Positions 7,801 through 12,485 of a stretch of 12,485 nt of DNA are shown here, piece by piece. Numbering within the stretch: the first letter of the stretch is position 1; every line of letters begins with the position of its first letter. Source of the stretch: CAYVZZ01 sp964456185 (lineage in GTDB: Bacteria; Pseudomonadota; Gammaproteobacteria; Pseudomonadales; Alcanivoracaceae); NCBI GenBank assembly GCA_964456185.1, contig CAYVZZ010000063.1, forward strand, positions 1 to 12,485, in the 5' to 3' direction. The notes beneath the pieces were generated by a model. It saw nothing but the letters and a program-made list of their open reading frames with translations, ran no database searches and had not been told where the DNA came from. The translations under genes were made by a program, and so were the position numbers.

Positions 7801-8859
7801 AAAGGAATTGCGGTAATTCAAGTAGGCGTTAAATGCGTCAATGCCATCGGGTACTTTTCTTGTGCTAAAGGGAATGCCTGGTGCATTGTGGCGAAATTCT
7901 GTTCTTTCCGTATAACCCAAGGGACCGGTTGCCAGAATGCTAGACTGGGTCGAGCTGCCGACGTGCCGTGTTTTGTGAAAGTGCGTAGTACCATACGGCG
8001 TAGTCATGGCGCTAATAAAGGTTCCCGCCCCTTCGTAACTAAAGGTTGAGGTCATACCGATGGCATCGGTAATGGCCACTAGCCTGCCTTGGCTATCATA
8101 GTCCAGCTGAAAACTTAACCCGAATGGCCCCGTAACGCCGGTGATAGCAAGCGGGTAATTTGTGTTGTCATAGTGGAAGTGACTTGTTTGGCCGATTGCA
8201 TCTGTCACCGTTAACAAACGCATTTGAGCATCATAATCCAAACTAATGACATTGCCTTGCGCATCAACCCGCTTGCTAAGAAATATTTTGCGCGGGTAGC
8301 TGTTGCTGTTATTGGATTCGGCAAACACAGACTTGCTGCCATCGGCAAAACGCAACTCATAGACAATAGGATTTGTCGATACTCTAACCAGTACCGCCGC
8401 ATTATTACTTTGCGGATCAAAACGGCCGCTGGCCTGATCAAAACCGTAGTACATTCTGGCTCCGCCACCGGCGATATAACGCTTTACTCGCTGCCCTGGA
8501 GCATTGGGATCGTCCTGTATATAGCTTATCCAGTTAAGCGTCCATTTAGGCCCAAGATTAACTGCTTGGAAATTGTCAGGCTGGTTGGCTTCGCGCGCAT
8601 TGTAATAAAGCGAAAATGCTAGCTTTGACCCAGCTGGCGGCATATAGCTTAATGGGGTGTCCCGCAAACTGAGCCCCGCCAACAATGAGCTGAAGGAGTA
8701 AGTGGGCATACCGGAAGATTCGCCGCACTTGGTACTATCGTGACTATCGCAAGTTGATGTAGCATTTTGATTATTCTGGGCTGTCGCACCCGCCCAAGCT
8801 GCACTTCCAAACAACACCAAGAAAAACAAAACCAAGACTTTATGCATTTGATATTTCAC
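4885..8859 (-). CDS. Sec-exported RHS/YD-repeat polymorphic toxin
   Basis: A 1324-residue RHS protein. The GTG start (8857-8859) has AGAGAAGGA (8866-8874) 6 nt upstream. Residues 1-23 are a classical Sec signal peptide (basic start, LVLFFLVLFGSAAWA, cleavage after AWA). A short Cys pair (TCDSHDSTKC) and an N-terminal domain (about 40-190) precede dozens of YD repeats (about 195-1150; many copies of YDxxGRL and TDPxGxTTxYxYD). A small non-repeat segment with two Cys lies near 364-374. The core ends in the conserved RDPIKEAGG...NPVSSTDASG hinge (Asp about 1166). The tip (about 1170-1324) has a hydrophobic linker and then IHHLFGRGGDTPQKL (His1249/His1250), FGSPEAALREL, and beta-strands ending STIAKKGF; this resembles BECR-type RNase tips, with low confidence. 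There is no PAAR or VgrG-like part, so type VI delivery is not indicated. The tip is presumably caged in the RHS shell and inhibited at home by the coupled gene at 4544-4882. Confidence 0.93.
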   Translation of the reverse strand: MKYQMHKVLVLFFLVLFGSAAWAGATAQNNQNATSTCDSHDSTKCGESSGMPTYSFSSLLAGLSLRDTPLSYMPPAGSKLAFSLYYNAREANQPDNFQAVNLGPKWTLNWISYIQDDPNAPGQRVKRYIAGGGARMYYGFDQASGRFDPQSNNAAVLVRVSTNPIVYELRFADGSKSVFAESNNSNSYPRKIFLSKRVDAQGNVISLDYDAQMRLLTVTDAIGQTSHFHYDNTNYPLAITGVTGPFGLSFQLDYDSQGRLVAITDAIGMTSTFSYEGAGTFISAMTTPYGTTHFHKTRHVGSSTQSSILATGPLGYTERTEFRHNAPGIPFSTRKVPDGIDAFNAYLNYRNSFYWNKLAFSRACTLTADGDANCDYTKARIKHYLHDAHGSSQTSRVLESVKEPLENRVWFNYPGQSWQSTTGSLDKPKRIGRVLEDGSTQLIKRTYNDRGQVTREVDPTGRTTRYTYATNGIDLLKVERKTANGWDLLKQYSYNNQHQPLTVTNAAGQVTTFTYNAVGQITSVTDPLGHTTGYEYNDEGYLVRITNALGHLQNSFTYDAHGRVASVTDSEGYRIEYQYDALNRITRIAYPDGTSRSFVWDKLDLVAVTDREGRTTTYEYDAGRNLIAKTDPMGGVTHYTYYPGGKLKSLTDPNGNTTTWQRDIQGRIVGKTYADGQGVTFAYDATGRLISKTDALGQVTHYSYTLGDLLSGINYTQEINPTPAVSFSYGNSYPRLVAMVDGTGITQYAYYPAGGLGANHLASIDGPGQHDGIQYTYDELGRLVSRVVSGSTENFAYDALGRLVSNQNGLGDFTYRYLGDTRQMTKQTIAGVPYQVVRQYAGNLNDRHLKAILNQSLVGGSERPVANFQFNISPSGQITHRSVVTNRHGIDVSWNLLDWLLGDLQIWWHEEGASVDYQYDANQRLVAAQGSDTDFAYGYDAAGNLTQLTHDNQSKTITANALNQAGSVNQTQYVYDANGNLLEDSKRIYTWDAANRLLSITNKTTGHVTTFAYDGFSRRISRTESDISGSDIVTYNIWCSMRICEQHLADGTVVARYYKQGELHAGTAYYYAQDQVGSVVAMVDANGQVAGRTTYGPYGQVIAQSGVQPNYAYAGLYRHQASGLYLATYRAYDPATARWIKRDPIKEAGGINLYGYVAGNPVSSTDASGLILDTIADVGFILYDLYRIGADNVFGDCDNLGTNLAALGADAAATVTPFVTGAGLGVRAARSTISKLDDAIALYNKNDIHHLFGRGGDTPQKLLEKFGSPEAALRELQKSAQGIANNTYQTGSWVTVMIDNVPVSIKGKVIDGTFRISTIAKKGF
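5410..6191 (-). repeat. RHS core segment duplicated in the orphan modules
   Basis: The 3' part of the main rhs core, shared with copy B (1842-2623, full length), copy C (about 560-893) and copy A (about 4248-4419 plus 4430-4451). The shared block ends at the hinge before each tip, so it provides homology just upstream of every toxin module. Confidence 0.85.
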
Positions 8860-8865
8860 AGAAGA

Positions 8866-8874
8866 TCCTTCTCT
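8866..8874 (-). promoter_or_regulatory. Ribosome binding site of the main rhs gene
   Basis: AGAGAAGGA, 6 nt before the GTG at 8859. The next in-frame ATG (codon 5) has no comparable site, so the GTG start, which also gives a better basic N-region for the signal peptide, is preferred. Confidence 0.6.
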
Positions 8875-8911
8875 ATTTTTTAATTTATTGGCGTTTAATT
8901 CATAAGGCGAA

Positions 8912-9532
8912 TCAGGACGGATTCGCAGGCAGGATGGGTAATAACGAGCGCGGGTTGATTTCCCAACCGTTGCTAATAGGTTGTCCGGTATCTAGACTGA
9001 TTTGTTGACCTTCGGGGTTAAAGATGCCTTCTTTATAACGCCCCAGACACGCCGCATTATTTTGACCGCAAATTGTTGCTACACAACCAGTGACGCCATA
9101 AAAGAGCTTCCTGGCTTGCGGATTGGTTGGCGCCTCCCAATTAGGGTCATGCGGGCTGTAACGCACCATATCGCCAATATTGTATTTCGCTGACTCGTAT
9201 TCCTCGCGCGTCATAAATACTGTTAGCTTCTTTCCTTTTTGCTCACCTTCGGAAACAGCGATGGTCACCATCTTGGTGAATTTGGGATAGGGTGCAAATT
9301 CAGCAGGCAAGTCCTGCCAATAGCCATGCGATTTGGCCCACGTAAAGACCTCATTCATCTCTTTAGTGGTGCCCACATGAACCAGCTTACCTATTATCAG
9401 ATTTTTGTATGCACCATCTGAGGCCAAGGTGCAGTGCGGTTCATTACAGCTTGCTATCGCCCAAGAAGGCAGCGCTAGTGCAATAATCAGTATGATATTT
9501 TCTATAAAGAAAAGGCGGGGCGTGCACGGCAT
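8912..9532 (-). CDS. Exported Cys-containing protein upstream of rhs, possible lipoprotein
   Basis: A 206-residue protein of unknown function. The ATG at 9530-9532 has AAGGA (9540-9544) 7 nt upstream. Residues 8-28 form a hydrophobic export signal (LIIALALPSWAIAS). The residues before Cys29 read I-A-S-C, which fits a relaxed lipobox, so it could be a lipoprotein; signal peptidase I cleavage near ALA/AWA-like sites is the alternative. The mature part has Cys29, Cys34 and a cluster of three in TGCVATICGQNNAAC, possibly disulfide-linked in the periplasm. No catalytic motif is evident. It lies 52 nt upstream of rhs on the same strand with no terminator between, so I infer an operon and possibly a helper for export, folding or surface display of the RHS protein. 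The 185 nt upstream (9533-9717) are AT-rich and probably hold the promoter; a TAGAAT (9600-9605) is a -10 candidate without a convincing -35. Confidence 0.75.
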   Translation of the reverse strand: MPCTPRLFFIENIILIIALALPSWAIASCNEPHCTLASDGAYKNLIIGKLVHVGTTKEMNEVFTWAKSHGYWQDLPAEFAPYPKFTKMVTIAVSEGEQKGKKLTVFMTREEYESAKYNIGDMVRYSPHDPNWEAPTNPQARKLFYGVTGCVATICGQNNAACLGRYKEGIFNPEGQQISLDTGQPISNGWEINPRSLLPILPANPS

Positions 9533-9717
9533 ACAAGCATCCTTTCTTGTGTTTCAGTCGTTATTTATCCATAAAGCGGACATACATCCGCAGAGGCGCA
9601 TTCTACACCCAGTTTCAACAACACTTTATTGCAATAATTCACATTTTTTACATCTGATTAATTTATCCTCACCAAATCACAAAACCCCGATGCCGATAGG
9701 CCTGTACTTGATGCCAA

Positions 9718-10920
9718 CTACTTTACATGCTCTGGCCGCACGCCCATACCAATCGCTCGTCCCGGTAGGCGGCGCAGCAATGGGAAACGGTTTAACAGCC
9801 GCAATGGGATAGGTGGTGATACCGGCTGGCCGTTATTCAACACCGGCAACAGGATGCGCTTGTGGACAAACACTTGTGCTGCTTGGGTTAGGCGGGTCGG
9901 CAGGCGGCGGCGTTGCTGCACCTTGTGCAAAGTGGCAATTGGTACACGGCCAGCGCGTAGGGCGCCGGTTATCAAATTGGCAGTAGCGACGGCATCTTGA
10001 ATAGCGAGGTTTATGCCTACGCCGCCCACGGGCGACATGGCGTGTGCGGCATCACCGATACATAGCAAGCCCTCTTTTGCCCAGGTGTCGAGCCGATCCA
10101 GCCGCACCGTTAGTAGCTTGATGTCGTCCCAACTCTGTAATGCCTCCACACGGTCTGCCAAGGCGGGCTGCAACTCGCCAAGCTGCTGACGAAAGGCGGG
10201 CAGGCCTTTTTGTTTGACCTCACGAAGACCGCCCTTGGGGATAATAAACGCACACTGCCAATAATCCCGACGATCAATCATGATCAGGACTTTTCCCTTG
10301 TCCACTCGGCCTAGCGTTTCTGCCGGGTCTTGTTCATGGCGGGGAAGCCGTAGCCACAACACGTCGATCGGTGCGCCCAGATCGGTGATGGGCAAGCGAG
10401 CTGACTCGCGGACACAGGAAGTGCGCCCATCGGCACCAATGACCAGATCCGCATACAACGAAAGCGCCCCCTCGGTATCTTGAGCTCGCACCCCAACCAC
10501 ATGCCCATTATCCTGAATCAAATCGGTCGCTGTGGTATTCATGCGCAAGGTAAAATGAGGAAAGGCACCGGCGGCCTGAGCCAGAGTGTCGAGAAAGTCC
10601 CATTGCGGCATGAACAGCATAAACGGGCAGTGCGTGGGCAGATGCGAGAAGTCGGCCACCTTAAGCCTTGCCTCACCAATATGAGCACCAATATCAGTGA
10701 GCTTCTGATGCGGGCGGCTTAGCAAGGAATCCAACAGGCCCACTTCATGCATGACATCGAGCGTGGATGGATGAATCGTATCGCCCCGAAAATCACGCAG
10801 GAAATCGCCATGCTTCTCCAGCACCGTCACCGCAATGCCCGCACGCGCCAGCAGGTAGCCCACCATCATGCCCGCCGGGCCTCCCCCTACAATAAGGCAT
10901 TGGGTTTTTGATTCTGGCAT
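9718..10920 (-). CDS. Class A FAD-dependent monooxygenase (PHBH/UbiH-like fold)
   Basis: A 400-residue flavoprotein of the PF01494-type family, which uses FAD and NAD(P)H to hydroxylate aromatic or similar substrates. Visible motifs are the N-terminal dinucleotide fold GGGPAG (12-17) with the acidic residue Glu35 ending strand 2, the DG motif GADGRTSCVR (Asp164), and the GD motif CIGDAAHAMSPVGGVGINLA (Asp290) that contacts FAD ribose. Length is normal for the family. The start ATG has AAGGAG (10929-10934) 8 nt upstream. The C-terminus (about 330-400) is basic and Pro/Leu/Arg-rich, without a clear membrane helix. It lies 104 nt downstream of mutM on the same strand; co-transcription is possible but unproven. 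The substrate cannot be read from sequence. It is probably not part of the toxin locus. Confidence 0.9.
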   Translation of the reverse strand: MPESKTQCLIVGGGPAGMMVGYLLARAGIAVTVLEKHGDFLRDFRGDTIHPSTLDVMHEVGLLDSLLSRPHQKLTDIGAHIGEARLKVADFSHLPTHCPFMLFMPQWDFLDTLAQAAGAFPHFTLRMNTTATDLIQDNGHVVGVRAQDTEGALSLYADLVIGADGRTSCVRESARLPITDLGAPIDVLWLRLPRHEQDPAETLGRVDKGKVLIMIDRRDYWQCAFIIPKGGLREVKQKGLPAFRQQLGELQPALADRVEALQSWDDIKLLTVRLDRLDTWAKEGLLCIGDAAHAMSPVGGVGINLAIQDAVATANLITGALRAGRVPIATLHKVQQRRRLPTRLTQAAQVFVHKRILLPVLNNGQPVSPPIPLRLLNRFPLLRRLPGRAIGMGVRPEHVK

Positions 10921-11024
10921 GGCGGTTGCTCCTTCGAAGGCTCACCCTGATTCCATTAACTAGATCCCTGTTTTTTAGTCCACTGTACGGCGGAATAGCT
11001 GGCTGGGGAAGATAAAACTCGTCT

Positions 11025-11834
11025 CTAACGTTGACATTGCGTGCAATAACAGGTGCTGCGCTGACCTTGTTTGATTTGCCGAATGGGGTGGCCGCATTGG
11101 TGGCAGGGCTTGCCCGCGCGTCCATATACGTTGAGTTGTTGCTCGAAGTAGCCAGGCTTGCCATCGGCATTGAGGAAGTCGCTAAAGCTGGTGCCACCGG
11201 CCTCGAGCGCGTTAGTTAGCACTTGCTTTATGGCAGATACCAGACGTTGCCAGCGTGCCAGGCTGATGCGCCCTGCCGGGGTTTTGGGATTGATGCCAGC
11301 TAGGAAGAGGCTTTCCTGGGCGTAAATGTTGCCCACGCCGACGACGATTTTGGCGTTCATCAGGAAGGACTTTATTGCTACCCGCCGACCTTTGGCTTGT
11401 TGGTGCATATAAGCGGCAGTGAAGTCTTGTTCCAGTGGCTCGGGACCGAGGTGTTGCAATAGTGGGTGCGGCTGACCTGCCGGATTCCATAGCACGGCAC
11501 CGAAACGGCGCGGGTCGTGAAAACGCAGGCATTGGCCATTATCCAGCTGCCAGTCGATGTGGTCGTGCTTTTGAGGGGGTGTATCGGCCGGCAAAATGCG
11601 CAGGTTGCCGGTCATGCCGAGGTGCACCAGCATTTGCCCCCTGCCAACGTCGAATAGCAAGTATTTGCTGCGCCGGTGAATGGCCTGGATGCGGGCATTC
11701 TTTAGAGTGATAACTTCTTGTGGAATCGCCCAACGCAGTTTGTCTCGGCGGGCGATGACTCGGGTGATTTGTCGCCCAAGGAGATGCGGCTCGATGCCGC
11801 GGCGGGTGGTTTCGACTTCGGGAAGCTCGGGCAT
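11025..11834 (-). CDS. mutM: Formamidopyrimidine-DNA glycosylase (8-oxoguanine DNA glycosylase / AP lyase)
   Basis: A 269-residue Fpg, the same length as E. coli MutM. It removes 8-oxoguanine and formamidopyrimidines from DNA and cleaves the abasic strand in base-excision repair. The N-terminus MPELPEVETTRRGIEPHLLG holds the catalytic Pro2 and Glu3. Lys57 is in RRSKYLL, the HLGMTG and DPRRFG motifs are present, the helix-two-turn-helix is around VGVGNIYAQESLF, and the C-terminal zinc finger uses Cys244, Cys247, Cys264 and Cys267, with Arg259 in between (QGQRSTCYC). All key residues are present, so the protein should be active. The ATG is fixed because Pro2 must follow it; the ribosome binding site is weak. 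Upstream lies a terminator-like hairpin, suggesting its own promoter in 11835-11880. Confidence 0.97.
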   Translation of the reverse strand: MPELPEVETTRRGIEPHLLGRQITRVIARRDKLRWAIPQEVITLKNARIQAIHRRSKYLLFDVGRGQMLVHLGMTGNLRILPADTPPQKHDHIDWQLDNGQCLRFHDPRRFGAVLWNPAGQPHPLLQHLGPEPLEQDFTAAYMHQQAKGRRVAIKSFLMNAKIVVGVGNIYAQESLFLAGINPKTPAGRISLARWQRLVSAIKQVLTNALEAGGTSFSDFLNADGKPGYFEQQLNVYGRAGKPCHQCGHPIRQIKQGQRSTCYCTQCQR

Positions 11835-11880
11835 GTGTTTACCGATTAGCGGGTTTCGTCCGCATTATATCGGATGCGTC

Positions 11881-11910
11881 AAACAGCCGGGCATGATTGT
11901 CCGGCTGTTT
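11881..11910. terminator. Hairpin between the PF10118 hydrolase gene and mutM
   Basis: AAACAGCCGG (11881-11890) and CCGGCTGTTT (11901-11910) are perfect 10-bp arms around a 10-nt loop. On the minus strand the stem ends in GGCTGTTT and then GACG; on the plus strand it ends in CTGTTTTGGTTT. It lies 29 nt past the hydrolase stop and before mutM, so I read it as an intrinsic terminator, although the T-run is short. Confidence 0.6.
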
Positions 11911-11914
11911 TGGT

Positions 11915-11942
11915 TTAAGGAACCTCTGCAGAGGTTCCTTAA
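11915..11942. repeat. 28-nt perfect palindrome overlapping a stop codon
   Basis: TTAAGGAACCTCTG (11915-11928) is followed directly by its exact reverse complement (11929-11942), with no loop and a PstI-like CTGCAG centre. It contains the TAA stop of the upstream hydrolase (11939-11941). It may act with the neighbouring hairpin in termination or mRNA 3'-end stabilisation, or be a repeat element. Confidence 0.8.
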
Positions 11943-12485
11943 GCGGCGTAGAGCTCTGGCCGATTGAGCAGCTTGGAAAGGCGCTTGAGCGCCCGCTTGC
12001 GAACGGCGGTGCTGTCGCGCTTGGAGGGATGGAAATTTGGCTTGTAATAGGCCAGGTAGGAGCGACGCAGCTGACGCAACCAACCCGGCTTACCAAATAA
12101 CCAGTTCACGCCACCGGCCAATTGTCGCCAGTCGGTTTTTTCCTCTACACCTTGGTACAGCTGGTAGGTGTGGAAGCCCGTAAAGAACAAAAACTCCAAA
12201 GTCGTGAATGCCATTTCGCTGGTGCGAATCCAGTAGCTGCCCACCTGCTCCTGGTAGACATCATAAGCCACGGATTTATGTTCGCTTTCTTCCACGGCGT
12301 GCCAAAGCCACAGGGGAAACATGCGCTCGTCCATGCCCTCTAGAAAATCATCGTGGTTTAGCACCAGTTCGGCGAGCATGGCGGTGAAATGTTCTAGTGC
12401 CGCCGTTTTTGCCAGCTTGCGTTCGGGTGAGAAGTGTTCTTCTATCCATTTCATGCTGTCTTTGACAAATTGGTCGACCTTGTCG
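11939..12485 (-). CDS. Metal-dependent hydrolase, PF10118-type (N-terminus beyond the window)
   Basis: The C-terminal part, about 181 residues visible. The frame is open through the right edge: ten extra codons (DKVDQFVKDS) precede the internal ATG at 12454, so that ATG is not the start. The family is usually about 270-300 residues and predicted to be a ferritin-like metal-binding hydrolase. Diagnostic segments are KLAKTAALEHFTAMLAEL, PLWLWHAVEESEHKSVAYDV with the EExxH metal-ligand pattern, and the tail YLAYYKPNFHPSKRD. A hydrophobic helix lies in FTTLEFLFFTGFHTYQLY. The substrate is unknown. The stop codon is embedded in a perfect palindrome, and a terminator-like hairpin follows, separating it from mutM. 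Confidence 0.88.
   Translation of the reverse strand, partial: DKVDQFVKDSMKWIEEHFSPERKLAKTAALEHFTAMLAELVLNHDDFLEGMDERMFPLWLWHAVEESEHKSVAYDVYQEQVGSYWIRTSEMAFTTLEFLFFTGFHTYQLYQGVEEKTDWRQLAGGVNWLFGKPGWLRQLRRSYLAYYKPNFHPSKRDSTAVRKRALKRLSKLLNRPELYAA

Noticed and set aside
8224..8622. 132-residue plus-strand frame inside rhs
   Set aside because: Antisense to a clear RHS coding frame; no recognisable domain and no ribosome binding site. Treated as a shadow.
4885..8859. CRISPR or DNA tandem-repeat array within rhs
   Set aside because: The periodicity is of protein YD repeats with varying length and sequence; no fixed DNA repeat with unique spacers.
4885..8859. Type VI secretion effector
   Set aside because: The N-terminus is a Sec signal peptide; no PAAR motif, and no VgrG or adaptor gene within the window.
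9405..9812. 135-residue plus-strand frame across the rhs-operon leader
   Set aside because: It overlaps two supported minus-strand genes and has no recognisable features.
12452..12454. ATG at 12454 as start of the PF10118 gene
   Set aside because: The frame is open upstream to the window edge, and the family needs roughly 100 more N-terminal residues.

Overview
The window looks like chromosomal DNA of a gammaproteobacterium. The evidence is a MutM (Fpg) of E. coli-like length and sequence, a PF10118-type metal-dependent hydrolase, and moderate GC. A Cellvibrio-like relative is my guess from general resemblance only. Every gene I can support lies on the minus strand, so transcription runs from high to low coordinates.

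Housekeeping side (about 9718-12485): the C-terminal part of a PF10118 metal-dependent hydrolase runs in from the right edge and ends in a 28-nt perfect palindrome and a terminator-like hairpin. It is followed by mutM and a class A FAD monooxygenase.

Accessory side (1-9532): a polymorphic-toxin locus. It opens with a small exported, Cys-containing protein that may be a lipoprotein (8912-9532), then a 1324-residue RHS/YD-repeat protein with an N-terminal Sec signal peptide (4885-8859) and its immunity gene (4544-4882). Downstream are three orphan modules. Each is a short piece of the RHS core 3' end, the conserved DxxG hinge, a new C-terminal tip of about 140-165 residues, and a candidate immunity gene. 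These are tip A (3720-4511) with a 2-TM immunity candidate (3116-3682), tip B (1362-2519) with a 4-TM candidate (974-1360), and tip C (76-954) with the start of another membrane protein (1-52) running off the left edge. A decayed, non-RHS stretch (about 2620-3060) separates module A from module B.

How it may work (inference): the full-length RHS protein is exported by Sec and displays one tip, which looks like a soluble nuclease-type toxin with a soluble immunity protein. The orphan tips carry near-identical RHS sequence, including a 359-nt tract with no differences from the main gene. That homology could let a new tip and immunity pair replace the current one by recombination, while the downstream immunity genes protect against sister strains. 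The three orphan tips are hydrophobic or glycine-rich, and their immunity candidates are membrane proteins, which suggests membrane-directed toxins. I do not recognise these three tips. RHS orphan-cassette arrays are a known arrangement; the possible novelty is in the particular tips, the immunity proteins, the Sec-exported carrier and the upstream partner.
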